Origin: Apilactobacillus waqarii
GTDB taxonomy: Bacteria; Bacillota; Bacilli; Lactobacillales; Lactobacillaceae
Direction: 5' to 3'
NCBI RefSeq assembly: GCF_019061205.1
Contig: NZ_JAHQYH010000011.1
Location: 1 to 45,719, forward strand
DNA: 45,719 nucleotides
This document shows positions 9,201 through 24,200 of the stretch, one piece after another (the stretch's first letter is position 1; each line of letters starts with the position of its first letter). The notes below the pieces were generated by a model. That model was not told the DNA's origin. It saw only the letters and a list, made by a program, of their open reading frames with translations, and searched no databases. Both the position numbers and the translations under genes were made by a program.

Positions 9201-12200
9201 GCACGGTTAAATGCTGAAATGTATGCTGGGTTAGTTTGTGATGCATCAGGAGTAACGTCCTTATCCTTGGCGACGGCGTTAAACGCATCGGCAGCTCCGA
9301 CGTATGCCACGTCTTCGTTGCTTGATGTCTTATGATCGTTAGCCTTAGATGCATCTTGTTGAGCGGCGTTGAAACCGTTATTGGCATCAGTATAACCAGT
9401 AGTGAAGACATCCTTCAATGCTTGGTTGTTACCGAATTGACCTAGTGAACTGTTAAGGTCGGCACTGTTACCGAATGCTGCAGCACCGGCATTAGCTTGA
9501 GCTTGTGCTTCTTGCAATGCCTTAGCGTAAGCAGCTCTGAATGGTGCTGATTGTTCTGCGTTTGCATTTTGACCAGCATGACCATTCTTAACATCTTGCA
9601 ATGCAGCAGCTGCACCACGGTAGACTTCGTCACCATTGCTTGAACTTGCATGGTCACTACCATCATTAGCATTTTGAAGTGCTTGAGCGTAAGCAGTTTG
9701 CGCATCGTTGTAACCTCTTGAGTATGCATCCTTTTGAACTTGGTTGTTACCAAACTTAGCAAGTTCATCGGCAAGGTTAACACCTTGACCGAATCCAGTT
9801 GCACCATTGGTTGCTTGAGGTTGTGCTTCGTTCAATGCACGTTGATATGCATCTACATATACCTTGTCGGTTGAAGCATTTGCTTGAGCACCAACGTTGT
9901 TAGCCTTCACGTCAGAAATTGCGTTCGCAACAGCGGCAAAGACAAGGTTGCTGTTAGTGTTAGCAGCATATGGGTTGTTTTCAGTTGGGTTTTGTTGAGC
10001 TTCTGCGTAAGCAGTTTGTGCATCATTGTAACCCTTAGCGATTGCATCCTTATCTGATTGGTTAGCACCCGCACTGTTAACAGTGTTATCAAGAGTAGCA
10101 CCCTTGATGAATGCGTCACTTCCGTTCTTAGCAACACCTTGAGCGTAACTTAAGGCCTTGTCGTAAGCACTTTGAGCAACGGCATCACTGTCAGCAGGAC
10201 GACTGTTGCCGTCAGTACCATTCTTAACATCGCTGAATGCTAATGAAGCACCATGGAATGTCTTGTCAGCATTGCTATCAGTTTGATGAGTAGTTGTGTC
10301 AGGTTGTGCTTCAGCTTGACTGTATGCAGTTTGTGCATCAACGTAACCACGACTGACAGCATTTTGTAATGCCTTGTTGTCGCCTTGTGCACTTAGCAAG
10401 TCTTGTTGAGCAGTTCCCTTGTTGAAACCAACTGCAGCATCTTTAGCGATTTGTAGTGCTTGATCCTTCGCACGACTGAATGAAGCAAGGTAAGCCGCAT
10501 TAGTTTGTGATGCATCAGGAGTTGGGTTTTCACCACGAGATACCGCGTTAAATGCATCGGCAGCTCCACGGTAAACTTCATCCTTATCACCATTAGTGCT
10601 ATGAGTTGAACTCATATTAGCATCCTTTTGTGCGTCGGTGTATCCGGCACTCGCATCGTTGTAACCCTTAGCAAAGGTATCGCTTAATGCTTGGTTGTTC
10701 CCAAATTGACCAAGTGCGCTGTTAAGGTCGGTCTTGTTACCAAAAGCAGTTGCACCAGCATTGGATTGAGCTTGGGCTTGAGCCAATGCCTTAGCGTATG
10801 CAGCTTGGTATGTAGCTGATTGTTCTGCGTTCGCATGTTGACCAGCAGTTCCGTTCTTAACATCTAATAATGCAGCAGCTGCACCACGATAAGTTTCATC
10901 ACCATTAGATGACGTGTTGTGGTCGGCGTTGTCGTTAGCATTTTGCAATGCTTGGCCGTAAGCAGTTTGCGCATCATTGTAACCCTTGGTGTAAGCGTCC
11001 TTTTGAGCTTGGTTGTTACCAAATGATTCAAGTTGTTGTTGTAGGTTGACACCATTACTGAATCCGCTAGCACCGTTGGTTGCTACAGGTTGGACTTCGT
11101 TTAAAGCACGTTGGTAAGCAGCAACGTATGCAGGATCAGAACTCTTGTTAGCTTGAGCACCCGCTTCACCGTTCTTCACATCGCTAAATGCGTTTTGAGC
11201 GGCTTCGAATACCAAGTTACTGTTAGTTCCGGTTGCGTATGGACTAGCTTGACTAGGAGTTTGTTGAGCTTGGGCATATGCTGCTTGAGCATCGTTGTAA
11301 CCCTTAGTAAAGGCGTTCTTGTCAGCTTGGTTGTCACCTAGTTTAGCAACTTGAGTGGCTAGGTCTTGACCATTACCAAAACTAGTTGCCCCGTTGTTAG
11401 CTACTTGTTTAGCAGCATTCAATGCAACTTGGTAAGCGTCTTGGTAGACAGGACTGGCATCAGAAGTACCGTTTTGGCCTTCTTCACCATTCTTCACGTC
11501 GTTAAATGCGGCAGCCGCACCCTTGAAACTTTCATCCACATTAGTGTTACCAGTGTGGGTGATGTCATCTGGGTTTTGACGTGCTTCATTGTAACCTTGT
11601 GATGCACTAGCTTGACCAGCTTGGTAAGCATTCTTATCAGCTTGAGTCCAGTTAGTCATGTCTTGGTTACTGTTAGTGAATTGGTTTTGGGCACCAAGTG
11701 ACGCCTTAGCCAATGCCTTATCGTATTCAGCGCTGTATTGGTCTTGGTAAGCTTGAGTCTTGTTAGAACTAGTGTCAAAACTCTTCTTATTGTTACCTTC
11801 AACTGCGTCTAGGTAACCATCCTTAGCACCATCGTGACCAGTTTGCACATTATTGTCACCAGATGTGTAGTTGGCGTTGGCATCCTTTTGACCGTTAAAG
11901 TCAGTAGCACCTCTCTTACCATCTGTTACAGCTTGAGCACCTGATTGATATGCGGCACTTGGGTTGATTGGTGCTTGAACATTGTTAAGTGCGTCATCAT
12001 GACCTTGTTTAGCGTCATCGTAACCCTTTTGAGCTGCTTGACCAGTCGCACTGTTGTCATCGGTTTTGGCACTTCCACTGTTGTAAGTAGTTGCACCAGC
12101 TAATGCAGCAGTTTGACCAGCACTCACTGCCTTGTTGTATGCATCGGCGTAAACTTTAGCTTGAGTTGCATCAGTAGGTTGTGAGTTGTTAGTATCATAA

Positions 12201-15200
12201 CTTCCATCATGGAAACCATTTGCAGTGGCGTGGTATGCAGCCACTTGAGCGGCAGTACCGTTGTAAACTGAACGATTTGGATTAGTTAAAGCATCGTTGT
12301 ATCCAGTTTGCATGTCACTAGCAGTTTGCACACCAGCTTGGTATGACTTATCGTTATTATTTTGGTTAATTTGACCACTAACTTGCGCATTGTATCCAGC
12401 AGTTGCTTGATCAAACGCGTTCTTGTGAGCGACGTTTAGTGCATCATTTGAATTGGTAGCTGTATCAGTTTTACCAGCGGCAAATTCTGCAAGTCCTGCA
12501 GCTGCTGCTTGAGCAGCTTCGTTCTTCGCACTCTTGTAAGCGTTGATGTATGCAGTTGACTTACCATCTAGTGAAGTGTCGTTACCGGTCTTACCAGCAG
12601 CGAAACCGGCCTTAGCACCTTCAAATGAGTTGTAAGCATCACTATCAACAATGTTGTTGTTAGCAGTTGTAGTGTCACCCTTGATTGCATTGTATGCAGT
12701 TTGAGCATTTTGCTTACCTGCGTTGTATGCATCTAATTCAGTTGAAGATAGGTTTGAAGTATCTGTTGATGGATTAGCTGCGTATGCATCGTTGGCACCA
12801 CTTGTAGCAATTTGTTTAGCATTGTCGTAAGCGTTGTTGTAAGCATCTTGGTATTGAACTGACTTGTTAGCCAAAGTTGAATCCTTTGGTTCGTCGTTCT
12901 TACCAGCAGCAAACGCAGCTTGAGCGGCAAGGTATCCAGCTTTTTCAGATGCTGATTCATTACCAGTTAGTTGACCACCGCTGGTAAACAATTGACGACC
13001 TGAAACCATATCGTTGTAAGCCTTAACCCCAACCATGAATTGTGGATTAGTCTTTTGTTCATCAGTGTAGTTTCCACCGGCTTGTGCGGCCTTGTAACCA
13101 GCTACTGCATCGGCATAAGCCTTAGCAGCAACACCACTTGGTGCATTGGTTACAGCTGGACTAGCATTTCCATCAGCAAATGTTTGAGCACCTTGAATTA
13201 GTGCTTGTTTGGCATCGTCTTGAGCCTTCTTGTATGCAGTTTGGTATGCCAATGACTTGTTAGAAAGATCAGTGACATTACCAGTCTTGGCATCGTCGAA
13301 AGCTTGTAGCGCAGCTCTGTTAGCATCATTTCTTGGAGCGTCGTCAGTATTACTGTTTGAAACACCGTTGTAGGCGTCTTGGTAACCATTCAATGCGGAT
13401 AGTCCGTACTTGTTACCGGTTTGAACACCACTATCAGCGTTATCTGCAACCTTAGTACCAGCAAATCCAGTGTTAAATCCTTGTTGTGCATCTTGGTAAC
13501 CATCTTGACCTAGCTTATCGCTTGGTTCTACTTGGTTATTTACAAATGCATCCGCACCAGCATGGTATTGAACTTGCATTGCTTGAATAGCTTCTGCATA
13601 TGCGGCCTTCTTAATTGGATTGTTTTGAATTGTTGGATCATCAGAGGTGTAGCTGTGACCAGGATTATCAACCAAGTCTGCCTTAGCTTGTTGTGCTGCT
13701 TGAGTAGCACTTAGGTATACAGGATCTTGGTTATTACTGTCAGTGTTACTGCTTACGATTCCACTAACGGCATCTTGAACAGTATGAGCTGACTTAATAC
13801 CATCTTTTTGAGCAGCATTTGGATTGCTGATTGGTGTGTTGTTAACAACTGAATCGAATCCTGCCTTGGTATCATTGTAACCTTGAGCCAAACGATCCTT
13901 AGCTTGTTGTGAAGTTACACCAGTAGTATCCGCCACGTTCTTACCACTATCAAATTGTTGTTGACCAGTTTGGTAGTTAGTTTGTAAATCAGATACGGCC
14001 TTGTTGTAAGCATCAACGTAAGCTGGGTCTTTGTATTGAGATGATTGTGGCTTGTCAGGGTTAGCAGCAATTGCATTACTTGCATCGGTGTAGGCCTTTT
14101 GAGCCTTAGCGTATGCGTCGTTGTCGACATGGTCGGTAGTGGTGTTGTTTTCAACATCATTTAGGCCAGCTTGACTGGATTTGTATGCGTTGTATCCAGA
14201 AATGTAAGCAGTGGTTGCACCACTTGGAATAGCGGCAGAAGGAGTGTCCTTGGCTAGACGGTATCCGTCACTAGCATCTTGGTAACCCTTAGTTTGAGCA
14301 ATTGAATGAGAGTCTGTGCCGTATGGTTGGTCTAGTCCCTTGTTAAAGTCACTAGCACCGGTTGCAGCATCCTTTTGAGCTTGTTGCTTAGCAGCAGCAT
14401 AAGCATCGTTGTAAACCACTGATTGACTTGCATCAGTTGGTGTTTGGTTATTAGAGTTGCCATTGGCACCATCTTTGTAACCATTCAATGTTGCTTGGTA
14501 TGCGGCTTCTTGAGCAGGAGTACTCTTGTATTCATTGCCGTTGTTACCTGGGTTAGTTGTGGCATCGTTAGTACCGTTTGCTAATTGCTTAGCATTTTCA
14601 ATTCCTTGAAGGTAGTTAATATCCTTATTATCGTTATTAACCTTGCCATCCTTTTGATCATTGTACCCTTGATTACTTTCAGCATAGGCTGACTTGTATG
14701 CTTCATTCAATGAATCATTAGATGCTGTTGATTGATCACTTTTACCCGCAGCAAAGTCTCTTTGAGCTTGTGCTGATTGGGATTGTGCTTCATCATAAGC
14801 TGAATTGAATGCGGCCTTGTAGGTAGCTGATTGAGAATTTATGTCATCTGGCTTAATTCCTTTAGCACCAGCTGCGAAACCAGCCTTAGCCCCGTCAAAC
14901 GCTTGAGCGGCATCACTACCGGAAGCATTTGGGTTAGCCTTGGTGTTGTCAGACTTAGTATCGTCGTAAGCAGCAATTGCATTTTGCTTACCAGCTGCAT
15001 AAGCAGTCTTTTGAGCTTGAGTCCAACCATCTTGGCTAACTGGAGTAGTGTTGTTGAATGCTTCGGCAGCACCGATTGTTGCCTTAGCTTGGGCATCGGC
15101 ATAGGCGTTGTTATAAACGTCTTGGTATGCTTCTGGTTTGCTTCCTAGATCACTTGGCTTAGCACTGTCATTCTTACCACTTGAGTAAGCATCTTGAGCA

Positions 15201-18200
15201 GCAGTATAACCAGCCTTTTCAGCAGCACTAGCACTTTCTGGTAATTGTTCACCATTTACATATGCATCGTGTCCATTAATTGATTGGTTGTATGCATCTA
15301 CCCCAGCCATAAATGATGGTTTCTTCTTATCATCATCGGTAATCTTACCGTCTCTGGCAGCTTCATAACCTGACTTAGCGTAGTCGTAAGCAGCTTGCTT
15401 AACTTGACTTAGTGCGTCGTCACCAGTTGGTCTACTTTCACCATTAGCAAAGGCAGTGGCACCACTAGTAGTTGCTGCAGCAGCATCTTGTTGTGCCTTT
15501 TGGTATGCCAATTGGTATGCAACAACTGGTTCTTTAGAGATATCAGTTGTCTTTAGGTTCTTAGCATCATCAAATGCTTGAAGGGCTGCAGCGTTTGCTT
15601 GTTGTTGCATTGCATCGCCTGAAGTGTCCTTCTTGTTTGATAATGCATCTTGGTAACCAGCCAATGCAGATTGTCCAGCTGTTTGACCAGCCTTAGTAGC
15701 ACTGTGTTCGTTAGGAACGCTAGTACCATTGAAGCCGGCAGTGAAACCAGCTTGGGCGTCGTTGTAACCTTGCTTACCTAGATCAGTGCTTGGTTTAGTT
15801 TGGTTGTTCAAGTAGTCGCTTGAACCATCAGCATATTGTTGATGCATTTGGTTAACAGCAACCTTGTAAGCAGCCGCCTTGATTGGGTTATTTTGAATAC
15901 TTGCATCATCTGAAGTAGTTGAATGATCTGGATTATTTTGTAAATCTTGTTTTGCTTGTCCAGCTGCACTGTTGGCAGTTTGAACAATTGGATCATTGCT
16001 GCTTGAAACGTTGTCGGTTGCGACTCCGTTGACGGAATCGATAACTTTTTGTGCCATGTTAGCACCCTCTTGGGTGGTTGCATTAGCGTTGTTGGTTGTA
16101 GTTCCATCAATCTTGTCATTGAAACCACGTTGAACATCAGCGTAACCTTGTTCAATTTGGGTCTTAGCTTGAGTTGATTTAGCACCTGAAGTGTCAGCAG
16201 AGTTGCTACCGTTAACGAATTGGTTAGTACCATCTTGATAGTTTTGCTTCAAGTCGTTAACTGCCTTAGCATAAGCAGTTTGGTATACAGGTGAACTATC
16301 ACTAGCAGTTGCTGGTGAATCTGGGCTGGCACTGATTGCCTTAGAAGCGTCATCGTATGCCTTTTGAGCCTTGTTGTATGAAGCAGAATCGACAACGTTT
16401 GCAGTAGTTGTACCATTTTCGATGTCATTAATTCCGGCTTGACCAGACTTGTTGGCATTGAAACCAGCTTTGTAGGCATCAGTTGCGTTAGTTGGAACCG
16501 TTGCATCCTTGTTGGTTGCAGCGTTGTATCCATCTGTTGCATCTTGGTAACCCTTTTGTTGAGCAAGACTTTCAGCTGAACTACCAGTTGGTTTAGTATT
16601 GCCAGCAATGTATGAGCTAGCTCCAGTGGTTGCAGCTTGTTCACCCTTTTGCTTAGCAGCTTGGTAAGCATCGTTGTAGGCCTTAGCTTGATTATGATCT
16701 GTAGTTGTTGCGTTATCGTTATTGCCGTCACTACCGTCTAGGTAACCATTAACGGTTGCCTTGTAGGCAGCGTCTTGAGCAGCTGAACCAGAGTTGTATG
16801 AATCTTTCTTACTTGGATCAGTTAAGGCGTCGGCAGAACCCTTGGCAACGTCTTGAGCAGTCTTAACACCTGATTGGTAAGAAGTGTCCTTGTTACCGTT
16901 ATCAACAGTGTTATTGTTTTGAGCGTTGTATCCAGCTTGAGCTTGGGTGTAACCATTAACGTGAGCAACGCTTAGTGCATCCTTGGCTTTAGCATCAGCA
17001 GAATCGTCTAGTTGGGCGTTGAATTGATCAGCTCCATCTTTGGCAGCTTGTTGAGCTTCTTGCTTAGCAGCGTTGTAAGCGTTAATGAATGTTTGAGTCT
17101 TGTTAGTTAGGTCAGTGGTTGCACCAGACTTACCGTCTGAGAAACCAGCCTTAGCACCATCGAATGCTTCACCAGAGTTACTACCAGTTGGGTAATTGTT
17201 TTGAGCGGTAACGTCTTGCTTAGTCTTATCGAAACCAGCTTCTGCATTCGCCTTACCAGTGTTGTAAGCATCCTTTTGCGCTTGAGTCCAGTTGCTTTGA
17301 TCTACCTTAGAAGCTGAGTTACCAAATGCTTCACTAGCACCAGCTTGGGCCTTTTGTTGAGCATCTGCGTAAGAATCTGAATATTCATCTTGGTAAATAC
17401 CAGGTTGTTGATTCAAATCACTTCTTTGTGGTTGATCACTTGCACCAGCTGTATAGGCTTCCTTAGTGGCGGTGTAAGCTAATGTTTCAGCTGTAGTTGC
17501 ATCCCCTGGTAATTCTTTTCCTTCATTAAATAAAGTACGACCATTTTGGGCATCGTGATATGCCTTAACCCCAGCCATGAATGATGGGTTATCTTGTTGC
17601 GCTTGAGTCAAAGTTGCGCCAGTCTTGGCTGAATCGTATCCTAAACGCGCATCATCGTAAGCCTTAGCTTGGGCATCTGTGATGGCATCAGTCACTGTTG
17701 GACGAACTTTACCACTAGCAAATGCAGTCGCACCAGCTGTGATGGCTTGTTGAGCAATTTCTTTGGCCTTGTTGTAAGCAGCTTGGAAAGCCACTGGTTC
17801 TTTAGCAAGGTCGCTGGCACTCATTGAAGTATTGTTCTTAGCATCAGCAAATGCTTGTTTTGCACCGTTGTTACCGTCTTTTTCGACTTGTGGTGCGTTC
17901 GCATTCTCATCATTTCGAGATAATGCATTGTTGTAACCAGCAAGTGCTTGTTCACCAGCGGATAGTCCGTTTTGAGCAGCACTGTGTTGGTTAGCAATTG
18001 ATGTTTGACCACTGAAACCAGCAGTGAATCCATCGTTTGCTTCTTGGTAACCCTTCTTACCTAGGTCATCATTAGGTTCGGTGGTGTTATTCAAGTATGC
18101 ATTAGTTCCGGCATCGTAGTTAGCCTTGTATTGTTCTTGAGCTTGCTTGTAGGCAGCTGCCTTTACAGGGTTGTTAGCAATACTTGAATCAGTTGATACA

Positions 18201-21200
18201 TCAGCATGATCTGGGTCGCTTAGTAAATCATTGTGTGCTGATTGAGTTGCGCTGTTAGCAGCTTGAGCAACTGGGTCATTGCTGTTCTTGTATGAGCCAT
18301 CAACTGAAGCCTTAACAGTGTCAGTTACTGTCTTAGCAGCATCCATCCCTGCTTTTTGAGCATCGTTTGGATTAGTGATGGTTTGACCGTTAATCGCAGC
18401 ATTGAAACCAGCTTGAGCATCAGCGTAACCTTGGCTAATTCTACCCTTACCTTGGTCTGATGAAACGCCACTGGTGTTAGCGCTTGATTGAGCATCCATG
18501 AATTGTTGCTTACCTGCATCGTAGTTCTTCTTCAAGTCAGATTGAGCTTGCTTGTAGATTTCTTGATATGCAGGTGAAGTATTAGTAGTTGCTGCTGGGT
18601 TGTCTGGGTTAGCGGCAATAGAATCACTAGCATCCTTGTAAGCTTGTTGAGCTTGCTTGTATGCATTGTCATCAACATGGCTAGTTGGAGTTGTAGCACA
18701 CTTTTCAATGTCAGATAGACCTGTACGAGCAGATTCAGCCGCATTGTATCCAGCCATGAATGATGGATTGTTCTTTTGTGCTTCAGTTGGTGTTTGTTTA
18801 TTAACAGCGACATCGTGACCACTTTGAGCATCCTTGTAACCTTGGCTTTGAGCTTGACCAGCCAAACTCTTATCGGAATTATCTGCTTGACCTGCGTTAA
18901 ATGCGTTAGCACCATCAGCAGCCTTTTGAATTCCTAGTTCATGAGCTTGGGTGTATGCATCAGCGTATGCTTTGGCTTGAGCAGAGTCGCCTTCAGGAAC
19001 AGTTTGACCGTTATTGTTGTTATTAGCACCAGCTGTGATACCAGCTAAAGCAGCGTCATAAGCAGCCTTTTGAGAAGCATTGGCTGGAGTAAATGACTTG
19101 TCATCACTGCCAGTTGCTTTTTGAGCTGCTGAAACACCAGTGTTTTCATCACTGCGTAATTGTTGACCTGCCTTGTATGCTGGATCATTGGTATTGATAC
19201 CAGCACCAGTTTGACCTTTATATCCAGCTTCTGCTTGGGTGTAACCATCATTATGAGCTACGTTCTTAGCGTCGGTTGCAGAAGCAGTGGCGGTATTACT
19301 CTTGTTAGCGGTAAATTCATCGATACCGGCTTGAGCATTTTGCTTAGCTTCTTGTTGAGCCTTGTTGTAGGCCGCCTTGAATACGTCTGACTTACCGTCT
19401 AGTGAAGTTTGTCCACCATTAGTACCGTCAGCAAAACCAGCTTTAGCACCTTCGAATGATTCTGAGCCATCACTACCTGCAGAGTATGGGTTGGTTGCAT
19501 TGACATTGTCTTGGTTTTGCTTGTATGCATTATTGGCGTTAGTAACACCAGTTGCGTATGCATCCTTTTGTTTTTGCGTCCAGCCAGTTTGATCCACTGG
19601 TTGACCAGTCAATGCAGCATTGGCCCCTTGAGTGGCCTTTTGCTTAGCATCGTTGTAAGAAGTAGTATATGCATCCTTGTAAGCTTGACTCTTACCAGTT
19701 AAATCAGGCATTTGCCCATCTGATTTACCGTTAGCGTATGCATCAACAGTACCTTGGTAACCATCTATTTGTGGTTGAGTCCAGTTAGTCATGTCTGGTC
19801 TAGTGTTACCACCAGCGGCTGCTAATCCATCGTTTCCTGACTTAGAATCATTGAAACCAGTGTTTAGAGCTGAGTTGTTCTTTTGAGCTTCTGTTAATGT
19901 TTGACCAGCTTGTTGCAAGTCATGACCTTGTTTAGCAGCATTGTAACCTGCACTTTGAACCTTAGAAATTGGATCAGTATCAGTAGTGTTGTTGTCACCA
20001 TTGACATAGCCGCTTGCACCCTTGTCATAAGCAGTTTGAGCAGCTTGTTTTACCTTGGCGTAAGCCAACTTGAATGCATTACTGTATGAAGTGTATGCAG
20101 AATCGTTGTTAGCAAGACCCTTACTAATGTCAGTTAGTGCTTGAGATGCACCATTGTTAGCGTCAATTTGGTTTTGATCAGTGCCAGCTGGGTAGTTGAT
20201 TTGACCAGTTGAAACGGCATCGTTGTAACCTTGTAATGCCTTTTGACCTTCATTAAACGCATTGATGGCTTCATTAGTCTTCTTGGTTGATGAAGATTGA
20301 CCACGAACGATGGCGTCTTCGAAACTTTGTTTAGCATCCTTGTAACCCATATCGTATTCAGTAGTTGGGTTAACAGGTTCAGCTTGACTACTTAGGTATT
20401 GTTGAACACCGTTTTGGTAGTTAGTTTGCATTGCATTAACCGCATTGGTATATGCAGATGCGTATACACTGTTTGAAGCATTTGGATTAGAAGATGGTAC
20501 CACATTAGATACATCTGGATTGGCATCGACAGCATCCTTAGCTTTTCTTGCTGCAGTGAAGGCTAGACTGTAGATTGGGTCCCCACCAGTATTGGTTAAC
20601 TTACCATTGTTGGCAACATCATTAACCGCACCTAGTAGTTGTTGACCTTCTTGAAAACCTGATTGAGCACCAGTAGTTGTAATGGTGGTTGCGGCTTGTT
20701 CACCACTTAAAGCATCTTTATAACCTTGTAATGCGTCAGTGTAACCTTTCTTCAACATTTGAATAGCTTGGGCAGTTGAACCAACCGCTGTGTATCCAGT
20801 ACCCGAACTAAATCCTGAAGCAAATTGTGATACCCCTTGTTGGTATTGGCCTTGTAGGTATGATTTCGCAACTATATAAGCATCAGCATAAGCTGGTGAT
20901 TTACCAGTCATATTAGGATTGTTAGGATTGTCTGGATTTTTACTTAAATCAGTGTAAGCATCGTTGAAGGCATTGTAAGCATCATTGTATGAATTTTTAT
21001 CAACAGCTGAAGTGTAACTATTTCTGTTACCACTTACAGCATCATTATTAGCTAAACTTTCAGATTGATATGCATTGTAACCTGTCATGTATGCAGCATC
21101 GGATGCTTGAGGTGATTGGATGGTCTTGGAATCGCTGAATCCAGTTTGGGCACGACCATAACCATAGTTAAACGCTTGTGAATCGGCATCTTTACCAGTA

Positions 21201-24200
21201 GCTTGGCTTTGTCCTCTGACGTATGCCAAAGCACCATTAGCTCCATCTTGAATTGCGATATCTCTTGATCTGTTATATGCGTCAACGTATGCCTTAGATT
21301 GGTTAGCATCACGACTTAGTGGTGTTGCAGAAGCATTTGGTGTGTTCTTCAAAACATCATTAAATGCTCCAGCAGTACCATCGTAAGCAGCAACTCTTAC
21401 TGCTGAACCAGTGTAGCTAGTACCTTGAGTTGGGTTAGCCTTGGCATCATTAATACCAGCAATAATATCATTGAACATGGTGTTACCAGCTTTGTATGAT
21501 GCACTATTGTTGGTAGTATCAAACGTATTTGTGGTTGATGCATTGTAACCCTTTTGAGCTTGGTTGTAACCATTACTCATTGCCTTAGTATCAACAGTTG
21601 CGTTGGATGAAGTTGTGTCGTAGGTGTTATCTTGGCTAGCTTGGAATGTAGCAACCCCTTGCGCTTCATCTGATAATGCCTTGGTCTTGGCAGCAACAAA
21701 AGCAGCTTGGTAGGCATTTGATTGCGTATTAATTCCACTTACACCATATGAAGGCAATTGAGTATTTGGAATATTTGGATTAGCAACATATGCATAAGCA
21801 TCCTTTACCCCGTAGTAAGCACTCTTCGAGTCGCCTGATAGTCCATTATCTGTACTATTTAGTGCTTGAGCTTGTTTTACCCCATCGGCAGATTGGATAC
21901 CTTGAGCATTACCAGTTGTATATGGTTTATCTTGTCCTTGCTTAGTTACACCACTAGCCCCATCTTGATAACCATTTTCGGCAATTGATACACCGGTTGC
22001 GTAGTTCTTATCTTGTTGTTGTTCAGCTTGGCTAACAGTACCGTTAGTGTAGTCATTGGCACCGGCTTGAAGACGACCAGCTGTATTACCTTGCTTGTAA
22101 GCATTTTGGTAAATTGGGTTGTTTGCTTGCGCAGCACTGTTGTTAGTAGATGTTCCTTCAGTAGATGCCGAACCATCTTTGTAACCATCAACAGATCCTT
22201 GGTAACCATCTTGGTATGCAAATGGGTTAACAGTGCTTGGAACGTTGGTTGGGATATCGTTAATTGAAGAATTATTCTTAACGGCAGCCAAACCATCGTT
22301 AGCACCTAAGGCTTGTGAGTAAGCTAATCCATAAACCGTGGTTGTGTTGTTGTTATTACGTTGTTTCTTTTGTGCATCAAGCAAAGCGTTCATAGTATCT
22401 GCGTAACCAGGTTCTGTGTTGGCGTTAGGGTTGTTACTACCATTGTTAAAGTCCTTAATGGCATCAGCATATCCTTTAGCGGTAGCTTGTCCATTTACAA
22501 AACCAGCGGCAGCGTTGGTGTTAGCTGGAGCAGATGAGTTTGGATTACTCAATCCTTGCTTAAATCCAGTAGTTAATGCTTGGTAAGCTTGAGTGTAACC
22601 AGCTTGAATAGCTGCTGTTGATTCTTGACTTGGGTTTGGTTGAACCCCGTTGTCAAAGTCTCTGACAGCATCTGCAGAAGCCTTGTTGATATCTGCGACG
22701 GCACGGTTGTATCCATCAATGTAAAGTGTTCCATTCGGACTACTTGTGATTGGTTGGATAGTTCCGTTTGCAGAAGCATTGTTCAATGCATCAACAACAC
22801 CATGGTAAGTTTGTGATGGTGAGTCAGATACCTTTGGATTACTCTTAGCTTCGGCAGCATTGTAGTCATTCATGAAGGTATGACCAACTGTTTGACCTTG
22901 TTGGTAGTTAGCGTTTGAATCAGGAGTTGATCCAGTAGTCATGCGAAGAACTGAATGGTATCCATCCATTACTTGTTTGTATGCTGCTGTGTAAGCAACG
23001 TTCTTAGCGCCATCAGCGTTTAGTGTTGCATCAGTTGCTGATTGGTTTTGGCTCAATTGTTGCAATGCTTCATTAGCTAAACTAGAGCCATCTGAATAAG
23101 CCTTGTTATATGCATCAACGAAGACCTTGTTATATTGGGAAGTAATTGTCTTAGAACCAGTGGTTGAACCAGTAGCAATGTCCATGTATCCAGCCTTGGT
23201 ACCATTGTAGGCATCCAATTGATCTGGATCGCTTGGTGTGTTGTTTTGAACTGATGTCTTAGCTGTATTAATCCCTGTATTTAAGTTTTGTTGTTGCTTT
23301 ACACCATCAACGTAACCTTGAGATTTGGTGTTAACAGTGTTTCCAGTTGTTCCATTGTATCCATTAGTTAGGTCGTTAAAACCAGCTTGTAGGAATCCAA
23401 ATGAAATTTGTGGTTGAGTGTTACCTGCAGTTGGTGGAACAGTTGTCTTCTTGGCAATGCTTTCACCATTTTGGTAATCAGCTTGAGCTTGGGTGTTGAA
23501 CCAACTTTGCAAATCTGTGTACAAAGTACCACTAGGACTTTGTTGGTTATTGTATTTAGTATTTTCCAATGATGCTAGTTGAGTGTTAAAGATATCAGCT
23601 GCAACATTGTAAGCAACCAATTTATTACCATCGTTAGCAGTTAGTGCAGCTTGGTTATTAGCTAGTGCATTATTTGAATCACTGAATCCAGTTGTCACAT
23701 CATTTTTGAATGAATTATATCCCAACTTGTATGCGTTTTGTAGGTTAGTAGTGAATTGAGCAACAATTGTACTACTGTTTACGTATGTTGGATCAGCCTT
23801 GTTAGCTGAAGGTGTAAAAGTTGGTAAGCTTTGGCTTTTACCATCACGAGCATCCAATAGACCTTGTCTAGCGGCATCGTAACCTTGACTGTAGTATGCG
23901 ATGTAGTATTTCTCATGACCACTGACAGAAATAGGCAAGTTATTAATGTAATCCTGTGCACCTTGGTTGAATGCACTAGCATCGATGTTCTTGGTTGCAT
24001 CTAAACGTTCATCACTAACCCCAGTGTTAAATCCAGTTACATAGGTTTTATCAGTGTTATTAGTGGTAATATTTGAGTTTCCTGGTTGGCTTTGTGCTTG
24101 AGAATATCCATCTGAATGTCCTTGAGCAGCAGTATTTACACCAGTAGCATAGTTGGTATCACTATTGGCAACAGTTTGGCTAACAGTGTTGTTAACATAG

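Noticed and set aside
7500-20560. Regular repeats that might suggest a CRISPR array or satellite DNA
   Set aside because: Periods are hundreds to thousands of bases, all multiples of three, and the reading frame is continuous. There are no 25-40-nt identical repeats with unique spacers and no cas genes.
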